Below, piece after piece: positions 41,455-49,034 of a DNA stretch of 64,000 nt. The DNA lies in assembly GCF_015533855.1 (NCBI RefSeq), contig NZ_AP024154.1, positions 1,057,001 to 1,121,000 on the forward strand, read 5' to 3'. A program made the position numbers and the translations under genes. Origin of the DNA: Echinicola sp. 20G. Lineage in GTDB: Bacteria; Bacteroidota; Bacteroidia; Cytophagales; Cyclobacteriaceae. The notes beneath the pieces were generated by a model that saw only the letters and a list, made by a program, of their open reading frames with translations, did not search any database and had not been told where the DNA came from. Numbering within the stretch: position 1 is the stretch's first letter; the number at the start of each line of letters is the position of its first letter.

Positions 41455-42351
41455 TCAGTCCTCATTAATTACCTTTCTCTCGTCTTGTAGATAAAATTTG
41501 ACCTCTTCTATTTTATTCATTATCATGACATTCTCAGGCACCTCAACTTCACCTCTAAGAACTTGATAACCCGATACAATAATCGTACTCTTCGGAAATG
41601 TTTTGCTAAGCTTACAAAGGTATGCTGCCACAAGTTCTACCTCAGGAGAAGTGGTAAGTACTGTGATCAAATATTCTGGTTGATGAAACTTATAAACTTC
41701 TAACAAGTCCTCTTGCGGCGTGCTCTGTCCAAGATAAATCACCTTATGCCCTTCACTTTTGATCAAATAAGCAGCAAAAAGAAGAGATATTTCATGCAGC
41801 TCTCCTTCTGGCAAAAAGAGCATGAACTTTTTACCTCCACCTTGATACACGTACCGATCAATCGCCACAATCAGTTTCTGCCTGATCAAATTGCTGATAA
41901 AATGTTCCTGAGCCGGAGAGATGGCTCCTATCTGCCATAAAACACCGATTTTAGACAAAAAGGGATAAATAACACTTAACATAGTTTCATCAAAACCAAT
42001 ACTTCTGGTATTGATTGAAAGAATACGATCAAACCCTTCCTCATCAATTTCTATCATACAAACGGTAAGGGCATAGATCTGATCTTCATAAGCCATAACT
42101 CCTTCAGTCAAGGCAATGACCTTATCTCTGATTTCCTCCGAGCTCATTTTGGCGATTTTTGAAATCTTATAGCCGTTGTTGTTGAGTAAGGAGACATTAA
42201 GAATCAATTTCAAATCCGCATCATCGTAATACCTGATATTGGTCTCTGTTCTTTTTGGCTCGACCAAATTATAGCGTTGCTCCCAAATCCGGATGGTATG
42301 TGCCTTGATCCCCGAAAGATGCTCCAAATCCTTTATCGAATAACTACTCAT
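41455..42351 (-). CDS. MerR-family, B12-binding CarH/LitR-like light-responsive repressor
   Basis: 298 residues. The MerR DNA-binding domain (1-70) has SIKDLEHLSGIKAHTIRIWEQRY. Residues 85-165 match the helical cap with the W-x9-EH motif of B12 photoreceptors (W139, E149, H150). The cobalamin-binding fold (about 175-290) has PEGELHEIS with His186 as the expected axial ligand; the family's next Gly is Ser189 here. CarH binds DNA as a tetramer with adenosylcobalamin in the dark and falls apart in light, so carotenoid genes are turned on. The ATG overlaps the crtZ stop in ATGA. Sites A, B and C with equal arms flank the unit. The function is well supported by context but not shown. Confidence 0.87.
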   Translation of the reverse strand: MSSYSIKDLEHLSGIKAHTIRIWEQRYNLVEPKRTETNIRYYDDADLKLILNVSLLNNNGYKISKIAKMSSEEIRDKVIALTEGVMAYEDQIYALTVCMIEIDEEGFDRILSINTRSIGFDETMLSVIYPFLSKIGVLWQIGAISPAQEHFISNLIRQKLIVAIDRYVYQGGGKKFMLFLPEGELHEISLLFAAYLIKSEGHKVIYLGQSTPQEDLLEVYKFHQPEYLITVLTTSPEVELVAAYLCKLSKTFPKSTIIVSGYQVLRGEVEVPENVMIMNKIEEVKFYLQDERKVINED

Positions 42352-42797
42352 TTCTTCCCTTCTTTAAAATACTTTAGTGGAACCAGTAAGAGACCGAAAG
42401 CCTCCGTTCCCTTCTTTTTATTATTGGCATGGTGGGCTTGATGCGCCTTAAATATGCCCCTGAAGAAGCTATTTCTATTTGGCCTTTTGATCCACTTTCC
42501 TCTTCTATGGATCAGTATATCATGCAACACAAAATATCCAGCTCCATAAATGGTAATCCCCAATCCCATCCAGAATCTGTAATCCAGTTGCTCAAAACCA
42601 AGGACCATTAAAATGATCGAAATACTTCCAAATAGCAGTGAAAATAGATCATTGAGCTCAAATGGCCCCTTAGAGTGCTGATGGTGCGTCTTATGAATTC
42701 TCCAAAGCAATCCATGCATGATATACCTATGGATAAACCAACCAGAAATCTCCATCAGGAAAAAACCTAAAATCACAAACAGTAATGCAAATAACAT
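42348..42797 (-). CDS. crtZ: Beta-carotene hydroxylase (CrtZ, fatty acid hydroxylase superfamily)
   Basis: 149 residues. The four His boxes of the non-heme di-iron enzyme are HRYIMHG, HKTHHQHS, HDILIH and HQAHHANN. The length and spacing fit bacterial CrtZ, which hydroxylates C3/C3' of beta-rings. It is the first gene of a two-gene unit with the regulator, and the two overlap by 4 bases. Together with crtW in the other unit this predicts astaxanthin or related keto-hydroxy carotenoids. A -7 box lies at 42927-42934, beside the inverted repeat site C. Confidence 0.93.
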   Translation of the reverse strand: MLFALLFVILGFFLMEISGWFIHRYIMHGLLWRIHKTHHQHSKGPFELNDLFSLLFGSISIILMVLGFEQLDYRFWMGLGITIYGAGYFVLHDILIHRRGKWIKRPNRNSFFRGIFKAHQAHHANNKKKGTEAFGLLLVPLKYFKEGKK

Positions 42798-42926
42798 GAA
42801 TTGATAACCTTTTGTGGATTAAAATGTTTGCAGTGTCACAAATAAAACTCCCAATTCTGCTTTATTTTGATTCAATACAGCTCAAACCATCCAAAATATC
42901 TATTTTTGTAATCAGATACATTTAAG

Positions 42927-42934
42927 CAAAAATA
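42927..42934 (-). promoter_or_regulatory. -7 box candidate for crtZ
   Basis: TATTTTTG on the minus strand matches the consensus. It lies 129 bases before the crtZ ATG, directly beside site C, and no -33 TTG is found at 19-21 bases. Confidence 0.4.
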
Positions 42935-42938
42935 AATA

Positions 42939-42975
42939 TTTTGTTTAACTATAACTATTTGAATAATAAACAAAA
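42939..42975. promoter_or_regulatory. Site C: inverted repeat between crtZ and the DUF4286 gene
   Basis: The left arm ttttgtttaac (42939-42949) and right arm aataaacaaaa (42965-42975) match the arms of site A with one difference each, and the core ttttgtttA/Taaacaaaa is perfect. The spacer is 15 bases. It is 9 bases before the DUF4286 ATG and next to the crtZ -7 box, so a bound protein could control both genes. Confidence 0.55.
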
Positions 42976-42984
42976 TCTGATAAA

Positions 42985-43287
42985 ATGATTTTATACAATA
43001 TTACAGTAAATATTGACCAAGATGTGGAGAAGGAATGGGTACAATGGATGAAAGCTACCCATATCCCCAAAGTAATGGAAACCGGCCTATTCAATGAATT
43101 TAAGTTCTACAAGCTTTTGCATGAAATGGAAGGCGGAGGTGTTAATTATTCCGTTCAATATTTTGCAGAAAGTATGGATCATGTCTTGGATTACCAAAAC
43201 AACCATGATATGAAGATCCATGAAGTCTTCAATCAAAAGTACAATAACAAGTACGCTCTCTTCAGATCTGTTTTAGAGCAGGTTTAA
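42985..43287 (+). CDS. DUF4286 family protein
   Basis: 100 residues. The start MILYNITVNIDQDVEKEWVQWM and the middle HIPKVMETGLFNEFKFYKLL are the known DUF4286 pattern, a small ferredoxin-like alpha/beta fold similar to dimeric monooxygenase-type proteins. The function is unknown. It is read divergently from crtZ, and its only upstream signal is site C, which is shared with the carotenoid genes. A strong terminator follows. A role linked to light or carotenoid response is therefore possible, by inference only. Confidence 0.8.
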   Translation: MILYNITVNIDQDVEKEWVQWMKATHIPKVMETGLFNEFKFYKLLHEMEGGGVNYSVQYFAESMDHVLDYQNNHDMKIHEVFNQKYNNKYALFRSVLEQV

Positions 43288-43326
43288 AAAAAGGCTGCAA
43301 CAATTGTTTGTTGCAGCCTTTTTTAT
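43283..43326. terminator. Bidirectional terminator between DUF4286 and GNAT genes
   Basis: The perfect stem aaaggctgcaacaa / ttgttgcagccttt has a 4-base loop with A-runs before and T-runs after, so it serves both convergent genes. Confidence 0.93.
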
Positions 43327-43343
43327 CTCATGTAGCAAGACAG

Positions 43344-43820
43344 TTAACCCAACATTTCCCTGATCTCTTCAGCTTGCAAATGGCAGTTATACCAACCTTC
43401 TTCAATTTCTGAATTATACTTATTGTAGAAATTGATGGCCGGCTCATTCCAATCCAAGACTTGCCACATCATTCCTGTACAATTATCCTCCAAGGACTTT
43501 TTCATCACCCTTTCAAATAGCAATTTACCTGCTCCTTTGCCCCTTTCCTTTTCTGTCACAATGTAATCCTCCAAGTACAATCTTCTTCCCTTCCATGTAC
43601 TGTAACGATAATAATAAATGGCTGTCCCAATGATTTCTTGAGTTGCCTCTTTAATCAATACAAAAAAGCCATAGACTGGATTAGGGCCGAACCCATCTTC
43701 TTCCATCATCGCCACAGTATTGGTTACTTGCTCAGGCGCTTTCTCATAAATTGCCAATTCTTCTATCAATTCGAATATTCTGGGCAAATCCTCTTTTTTT
43801 CCTTCTCTGATCGTATACAT
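43344..43820 (-). CDS. GNAT family N-acetyltransferase
   Basis: 158 residues. The N-terminal part (TIREGKKEDLPRIFELIEELAIYE) and the acetyl-CoA loop KERGKGAGKLLFERVM (the R/Q-x-x-G-x-G/A motif) near 97-112 define a GNAT. QVLDWNEPAINFYNKYNSE is motif B. It is close to the spermidine/spermine N-acetyltransferase-like and thialysine acetyltransferase group by length and motifs, so an amine or lysine analogue may be the substrate. It has a separate transcript that ends at the bidirectional terminator. Confidence 0.88.
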   Translation of the reverse strand: MYTIREGKKEDLPRIFELIEELAIYEKAPEQVTNTVAMMEEDGFGPNPVYGFFVLIKEATQEIIGTAIYYYRYSTWKGRRLYLEDYIVTEKERGKGAGKLLFERVMKKSLEDNCTGMMWQVLDWNEPAINFYNKYNSEIEEGWYNCHLQAEEIREMLG

Positions 43821-43932
43821 AATCCGAAATTATAAAAATTTGAAAAAAGAACGTTGATCTTGCTTCATTTTACTCCATCTAGGTGCTAGATTTATACAGG
43901 TTCTGTGATTTTTGAATATAAAACTCCACACT

Positions 43933-44700
43933 ATGTTTCTCTCTATCGATGCCGGTAATTCAAATATTGTTTTTGGCTTCTATGACAATGGTAGCCAAAC
44001 TTGGAAATATGAGCACAGAGTAGAAACAAAAAGAGAGGTCAGTGTAAACAAATTGGCCAAAGACCTACAGCTTTTCTTTCTAGAGATGGGACTCAAACCT
44101 ATTCAGGTTAAACAAATCGGCATTAGCTCTGTAGTTCCTGAAATTAACCGTACCTTGATCAGCCTTTCAGAATCCTTTTTTAACATTACTCCCCACTTCA
44201 TTAATGAACACAGCTATTCATCTGTAAATATCCTCACAACAAGGCCTGCAGAAATGGGCACGGACCTTATGGCCAATGCTGTGGCTGCATTTGAAGCCCA
44301 TCGTTCCGCGTGTATTATTGTAGATTTTGGAACTGCGCTGACTTTTACCGTAATCAGTGATAAAGGAGAAATTATAGGAGTAAACATAGTTCCTGGCCTT
44401 AAAACGGCATTAAAATCTCTATTTAGAAATACTTCTAAACTTCCTGAGGTCAAGCTGGAACTACCTACATCGGCCATTGGGAAAAATACCATCCATTCCA
44501 TTCAGGCAGGTATACTTTATGGCTACTCTGGATTGGTGAAAGGGATGCTACAAACCATCCAACAAGAGCTCTCCATGGATTTTACCATTATTGCTACTGG
44601 TGGCCTTTCTGAAATTTTAACCAATCTAAAAGATACATTTGATTATATAGATCGTGACCTAACACTTAAAGGAATTAAAATAATTGCAGAAAGGAATTGA
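43933..44700 (+). CDS. coaX: Type III pantothenate kinase
   Basis: 255 residues from the ATG at 43933; an earlier TTG at 43912 is not needed. The ATP-binding DAGNSN at the start, GTDLMANAVAA, and VDFGTALTFTVIS are the ASKHA-fold motifs of CoaX. GLKTALKSLFRNTSKLP matches the pantothenate-binding part. It makes phosphopantothenate for CoA. Single gene; no terminator is obvious behind it before the rng terminator. Confidence 0.94.
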   Translation: MFLSIDAGNSNIVFGFYDNGSQTWKYEHRVETKREVSVNKLAKDLQLFFLEMGLKPIQVKQIGISSVVPEINRTLISLSESFFNITPHFINEHSYSSVNILTTRPAEMGTDLMANAVAAFEAHRSACIIVDFGTALTFTVISDKGEIIGVNIVPGLKTALKSLFRNTSKLPEVKLELPTSAIGKNTIHSIQAGILYGYSGLVKGMLQTIQQELSMDFTIIATGGLSEILTNLKDTFDYIDRDLTLKGIKIIAERN

Positions 44701-44830
44701 GCAAAATTGTAGAAACACTTACGAAACAGGCGCTTACCTATTTCAGAAAAATGAAAACAACGAGTGGAAATTAATATGTAACAAACAATTTCAACTTACT
44801 ATCTGGGACTAAAAAAGATAGGTTAGACAT

Positions 44831-44858
44831 AAAAAAAACGGAGCTTATTCGGCTCCGT
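44831..44858 (-). terminator. Terminator of the HU-TPR-rng unit
   Basis: The stem acggagc / gctccgt (44838-44844 and 44852-44858) is followed by eight T on the minus strand. The rng stop codon TAA (44845-44847) lies in its loop. Confidence 0.9.
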
Positions 44859-46416
44859 CTTTTACTGTAAGTTCTATTTCTTCTCCTGTTTCATCCAGGA
44901 ATTTATACTCCGTCACTGGTAATGAAGAATCTTTGATCAGTTTTACCCATTTGAAATATTTAAAAAACCATTTAACCCTTTTTGAAATCATGCCATGGGT
45001 AAAGTATGCATGAAGGTAAGGGTGCAACCCAATTTTAATTTTGGGTAAGTTCTGGTGAACCGCCGTATACTCAAGGTCTCTTTCCAGCTTATCAGCCACC
45101 AAAATTGAGGCTTGGATCTTTCCTGTCCCATTACATGAAGGACAAGTTTCTTTGGTCACAATATTCACTTCAGGTCTTACTCTTTGCCTGGTGATCTGCA
45201 TCAACCCAAACTTGGTCAATGGCAGGACGGTGTTTTTGGACCTATCCTCCTTCATTTCAGCTTTCATAGCGTCATAGATGGCCCTTTTATTTTCGGCCTT
45301 CTTCATGTCTATGAAGTCGATGACGATAATTCCGCCCATATCTCGGAGGCGAAGCTGTCTGGCAATTTCTTTGACAGCAACCAGGTTAGTTTTTAATGCT
45401 GTAGTTTCCTGGTCACTTTCTTGGTTGGACTTGTTTCCACTGTTTACGTCTATAACGTGCAGTGCCTCGGTATGCTCAATAATAAGATATCCGCCATGAG
45501 GCAGGCTTACCGATTGTCCAAACAGACTCTTGATTTGCTTTTCAATTCCAAAACTTTCAAAGAGCTTAGCTTTTCCGTTGTAAAGCTTAACAATTTTTTC
45601 CTTTTCAGGGGCAATCGATCTTATATAAGACCGGATCTGATCATAGATTAATTCATCCTCTACCGTGATTGCATCGAATGATTCGTTGAGCAGGTCTCTT
45701 ATGATAGAGCTGGCCATACTCATTTCTCCTATCACCTTATCTTTGCTCTTGGCTTTCATCAGCTTCTTCATGCCATCCTCCCAGGTGGTTACCAAGTTTC
45801 TAAGGTCTTTGTCCAGTTCCGTTACGGACTGGCCCTCAGCTACTGTTCTGATAATTACACCAAAATTGGCTGGCTTGATCGAAGTGATGAGTCTGGCAAG
45901 CCTTCTCCTCTCTTCAGCCTTTCTGATCTTTTTGGATACATTGACTGAATTGGAAAAAGGAACCAGCACCAAATAGCGACCGGCTAGGGAGAGCTCACAG
46001 GATAGTCGCGGGCCTTTCGTTGAGATCGGCTCCTTTACAACCTGAACTAAAATTTGATTGGTTTTAGAAAGGACTTGGGAAATTTTCCCCAGCTTTTCTA
46101 TCTCAGGTTCTAGTTCAAACCCTTTAAGGGTGGGATGGTCCGAATGATTGTTTCTGATATGCTTGGTGTATTTCACCAGGCTTTTCACTTTCGGCCCTAG
46201 GTCTTGGTAATGCAAAAAAGCATCCTTCTCGTAACCTACATCAATAAAGGCTGCATTCAGCCCATTGACGATTTTACGAACCGTACCAAGGTACATATCC
46301 CCTACTTTAAACTGGTTGTTGTCTTCATCTGAATGAAGTTCTACCAGTCCCTTGTTTTTTAAAAGGGCTATTCGACTACTGTTTTGAGCAGAATCAATTA
46401 CTAATTCCGTACTCAA
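44845..46416 (-). CDS. rng: Ribonuclease G/E family endoribonuclease
   Basis: 523 residues. The S1 domain (about 35-120) has YLGTVRKIVNGLNAAFIDVGYEKDAFLHYQDLG. The catalytic DNase I-like region has HVIDVNSGN and GIIVIDFIDMK with the metal-binding Asp residues, and the zinc-link is in CPSCNGTGKI. The length is that of RNase G, without the RNase E scaffold tail. The start is TTG at 46416 because TAA lies in frame before it; a strong AAAAAAGGAG lies 7 bases upstream, rare in this phylum. It matures rRNA and starts mRNA decay. It follows the small ribosomal protein gene in a likely unit with HU and the TPR gene. Confidence 0.95.
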   Translation of the reverse strand: MSTELVIDSAQNSSRIALLKNKGLVELHSDEDNNQFKVGDMYLGTVRKIVNGLNAAFIDVGYEKDAFLHYQDLGPKVKSLVKYTKHIRNNHSDHPTLKGFELEPEIEKLGKISQVLSKTNQILVQVVKEPISTKGPRLSCELSLAGRYLVLVPFSNSVNVSKKIRKAEERRRLARLITSIKPANFGVIIRTVAEGQSVTELDKDLRNLVTTWEDGMKKLMKAKSKDKVIGEMSMASSIIRDLLNESFDAITVEDELIYDQIRSYIRSIAPEKEKIVKLYNGKAKLFESFGIEKQIKSLFGQSVSLPHGGYLIIEHTEALHVIDVNSGNKSNQESDQETTALKTNLVAVKEIARQLRLRDMGGIIVIDFIDMKKAENKRAIYDAMKAEMKEDRSKNTVLPLTKFGLMQITRQRVRPEVNIVTKETCPSCNGTGKIQASILVADKLERDLEYTAVHQNLPKIKIGLHPYLHAYFTHGMISKRVKWFFKYFKWVKLIKDSSLPVTEYKFLDETGEEIELTVKDGAE

Positions 46417-46423
46417 ATCGTGT

Positions 46424-46433
46424 CTCCTTTTTT
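46424..46433 (-). promoter_or_regulatory. Strong Shine-Dalgarno before the rng TTG start
   Basis: AAAAAAGGAG ends 7 bases before the TTG at 46416, the best spacing. Most genes here have no such motif, so it supports the TTG start. Confidence 0.75.
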
Positions 46434-46481
46434 ATGTTAATGAACGTTGTTCTGTGTAAAAACTCAAAAAGAAGAAGTGTA

Positions 46482-46571
46482 TTACTTCTTCTTATGTCTG
46501 TTTTTTCTAAGTCTTTTCTTACGCTTGTGCGTAGCAATCTTATGTCTTTTTCTTTTTTTACCGCAAGGCAT
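46482..46571 (-). CDS. 29-residue AURKAIP1/COX24-type small ribosomal protein
   Basis: The frame starts ATG at 46571 and ends TAA at 46482: 29 residues. It reads MPCGKKRKRHKIATHKRKKR and ends RKNRHKKK, with 18 Lys/Arg. This is the AURKAIP1/COX24 pattern found in Bacteroidota and in the mycobacterial ribosomal protein bS22, which sits in the small subunit. It lies between the TPR gene and rng on the same strand, a conserved place with ribosome-related genes. It is easily missed because of its size. Binding to the ribosome is inferred from the family. Confidence 0.82.
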   Translation of the reverse strand: MPCGKKRKRHKIATHKRKKRLRKNRHKKK

Positions 46572-46601
46572 AATCTTATGGATTTAAGTTTAACAATACT
46601 T

Positions 46602-47420
46602 TTATAGTTGCCCCAGATAATTGTCCACACTCGAAATAATCATCGGATCATCTGTCATGTCTTTTACCAGCTGGAGCTGTTTTTTTGCTTTATTTTTCTG
46701 CTTCGCTTCAAAGTAGCTCACCCCGAGGTAAAACTGACCTTGAATATTGTCGGGATGATAACTGATAAGCTCTTCAAAACGTTCAACTGCTCGTTTGTAC
46801 TGGCCTGACTGCATGGACAGGATTCCCATATTAAACAAAGCCTGCTCGTTTTGAGGATCTTCTTCAAGTACCTCCCTTAGCATCATAATCCCCTGCATAG
46901 GGTTGGTAGAAGACACATGTGTCATTGCTACCTTAGTTTTGAGATCAAGTCGATCTGGTTGCTTTTCAAGCACCCTGTTCAAATAATCCCTGGTGTGCCC
47001 GGCCAAATAAGCTACCTTATCCTGATCCATCGCAAAACCAAATGCTTCATAATAAGCATTACCTGCTTTCTCAAGTGATTCCATGTCTGGATATCTGTCA
47101 GCAGTCTGGCCCAAATAGTAGGCTGCACTGTCATACATCCCGGAACTCACATAGAAAGAGGCAATTGAATCTGCAAAGATAGTAATTTTTTCTTTACTTT
47201 CCGCTTTTTCTAAATTGGTTATCAAGGCACTAACCGTTCCCCGCTCTGAATCTGGGATACTGGTACTGTGTGCTTGGGCCACTGAGTCAGCAGACGCCAT
47301 ATCTTCCTGCTCGAGGGCTTCACCATCTTCTGCATTGTCCACCACTACTCTTGGTAGCGAATAAAGGGCTGCCGCAGCGACGACGACGACAACGACCAGG
47401 ATGATTTGCGACTTTTTCAT
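46602..47420 (-). CDS. TPR-repeat membrane-anchored protein
   Basis: 272 residues. One N-terminal hydrophobic segment (QIILVVVVVAAAALYSLPRVV) forms an anchor or uncleaved signal. An acidic linker follows. From about 100 on there are several TPR units (DSAAYYLGQTADRYPD, ALFNMGILSMQSGQYKRAVERFEELISYHPD, GQFYLGVSYFEAKQKNKAKKQL). Its partner is unknown. It lies 19 bases after the HU gene and before the AURKAIP1/COX24 gene, an order that looks like a conserved unit in Bacteroidota. Confidence 0.85.
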   Translation of the reverse strand: MKKSQIILVVVVVVAAAALYSLPRVVVDNAEDGEALEQEDMASADSVAQAHSTSIPDSERGTVSALITNLEKAESKEKITIFADSIASFYVSSGMYDSAAYYLGQTADRYPDMESLEKAGNAYYEAFGFAMDQDKVAYLAGHTRDYLNRVLEKQPDRLDLKTKVAMTHVSSTNPMQGIMMLREVLEEDPQNEQALFNMGILSMQSGQYKRAVERFEELISYHPDNIQGQFYLGVSYFEAKQKNKAKKQLQLVKDMTDDPMIISSVDNYLGQL

Positions 47421-47439
47421 AGACAGTAGATCTCTCAGA

Positions 47440-47748
47440 TTAGTCCTGAAGAGTTACTTCCTTTACTTTTTTGCTGTTCTTAATCTTGTCGATGAAGACT
47501 TTAGAAGGCTTGAAAGCCGGAACATAATGCTCATCGATAACGATAGCAGTGTTTTTAGAAATGTTTCTGGCGATTTTCTTAGCGCGCTTCTTGTTGATGA
47601 AGCTACCGAATCCCCTCACATAAATATTCTCTCCCTCTGACATGGAATCCTTTACTACTTTGAAGAATGCCTCAATTGTCTGAGTTACATCATCCTTCTG
47701 AATTCCTGTCTTGTCCGAAATCTTGGTAATTACCTCTGCTTTAGTCAC
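47440..47748 (-). CDS. HU/IHF-family DNA-binding protein
   Basis: 102 residues starting at GTG (47748). The family signature is GFGSFINKKRAKKIARN; the basic beta-arm follows with PAFKPSKVFIDKI. It has the start MTKAEVITKISDKTG. The protein bends and packs DNA as a dimer. It is the first gene of the unit that leads to rng. A -7 box (47813-47820) lies 65 bases upstream. Confidence 0.95.
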   Translation of the reverse strand: MTKAEVITKISDKTGIQKDDVTQTIEAFFKVVKDSMSEGENIYVRGFGSFINKKRAKKIARNISKNTAIVIDEHYVPAFKPSKVFIDKIKNSKKVKEVTLQD

Positions 47749-47812
47749 TGTATTTAAATTTTAATTTGATTAAATTGCTTAACAATCTATTAACCAACTA
47801 ATTTTGGGACTG

Positions 47813-47820
47813 CAAATTTA
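47813..47820 (-). promoter_or_regulatory. -7 box of the HU-TPR-rng unit
   Basis: TAAATTTG on the minus strand matches the consensus and is followed by CA as is common. The -33 TTG is only 12 bases away, so the -33 part is unclear. Confidence 0.45.
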
Positions 47821-47867
47821 AATGATGCTTTTCAATATAAAAACAAAATGAAGAAAATTAGCGTCTT

Positions 47868-48980
47868 TTGTTCAACGAAAAGTTTACAGATAAAATTTCA
47901 AAAGTTTTGAATTTCAACGTTTTTGCCTCCAAGCTTCTCCTTTGGTACCCCCAAAATAAAAGGGATCTGCCGTGGAGAAACACCCAAAACCCATACATCA
48001 TTTGGTTGTCAGAAATTATTCTTCAGCAAACCAGAGTCGCCCAAGGACTTCCCTATTTCGAGAAATTTGTCTCCCATTATCCCTCTGTTCAGGACCTCGC
48101 GAAAGCACCAACTGAAGAAATCATGCGTCTTTGGCAAGGACTAGGCTACTACAGCAGGGCCAGAAACCTTCATGAATGTGCCAAACAAGTGGTCAATGAA
48201 TATAGAGGACAATTCCCCTCTGATTACAAAAGTCTTCTAAAACTCAAAGGTGTGGGGCAGTATACCGCCGCAGCCATTGCTTCCTTTGCCTTCAAAGAAA
48301 AAGTCGCCGTAGTGGATGGCAATGTATTCCGTGTCCTAAGTCGGTACTTCGGGATCGAAACAGATATTAGCAGCTCACAAGGCAAAAAGGAATTCCAAGA
48401 ACTCGCCAATAAGCTGATTTCAAAAGAACACCCAGATGAATACAACCAGGCTATCATGGAATTTGGTGCTTTGCAATGCACCCCAAAAAATCCTGACTGT
48501 GACAATTGCCCCTTATTGGATGGATGCTTTGCAGCAAAACATCAAATGGTAAGCTCCCTCCCAGTGAAGGAAAAGAAAATAAAAGTCAAAACACGCGCGT
48601 TTTTGTATCATGACATTACCTGTGGTGAACTAACGATAGCCAAAACCCGAGGCCCCAAAGACATTTGGCAAGGCCTTACAGATTTTCCATTAGTGGAATT
48701 TTCCTCTCCTGAAAAGATCGACCCTGAGGCATCAAATTTGTTTCATGAACTTCAAGCATTTAAGCCAACCATAAACTTCGAAAAGGAAAAGACTTATAAA
48801 CATATACTGACCCATCAAAAAATTTTTTCAAACTTTGTCTCGTTCAACATAGATAAAGATCATCAATCAGCCTTGGAAAAATGGGCCAAAGACAATGATT
48901 TTCTCTGCTGTAATGAAGCAGAATTGGAAGCTTTGGGCAAGCCAAAACTGATTGTTCGTTATTTGAACGATAAAAAATAA
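47868..48980 (+). CDS. mutY: A/G-specific adenine DNA glycosylase
   Basis: 370 residues from the TTG at 47868; TAG lies in frame shortly before it. A second TTG at 47907 would give a start nearer to the usual MutY N-terminus (the region before FASKLLLWYPQNKRDLPWR), so the true start is open. The catalytic Glu is in LSEIILQQTRV, the HhH is LKGVGQYTAAAIASFAF with the catalytic Asp in VVDGNVFRV, and the [4Fe-4S] loop is CTPKNPDCDNCPLLDGC. The C-terminal NUDIX-like domain reads 8-oxoguanine. It removes A opposite 8-oxoG. It heads a mutY-ssb-gldE group known from other Bacteroidota. Confidence 0.95.
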   Translation: MFNEKFTDKISKVLNFNVFASKLLLWYPQNKRDLPWRNTQNPYIIWLSEIILQQTRVAQGLPYFEKFVSHYPSVQDLAKAPTEEIMRLWQGLGYYSRARNLHECAKQVVNEYRGQFPSDYKSLLKLKGVGQYTAAAIASFAFKEKVAVVDGNVFRVLSRYFGIETDISSSQGKKEFQELANKLISKEHPDEYNQAIMEFGALQCTPKNPDCDNCPLLDGCFAAKHQMVSSLPVKEKKIKVKTRAFLYHDITCGELTIAKTRGPKDIWQGLTDFPLVEFSSPEKIDPEASNLFHELQAFKPTINFEKEKTYKHILTHQKIFSNFVSFNIDKDHQSALEKWAKDNDFLCCNEAELEALGKPKLIVRYLNDKK

Positions 48981-49034
48981 TCCTTAAATTTAAAAGTACG
49001 CTTTTTAACAAAATTCTATAAATCAACTTAAACT

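Noticed and set aside
46394..46630. 78-codon minus-strand frame over the 29-residue ribosomal gene
   Set aside because: It is a different frame of the same stretch; the 29-residue frame has the clear family sequence and this one crosses the starts of two genes.
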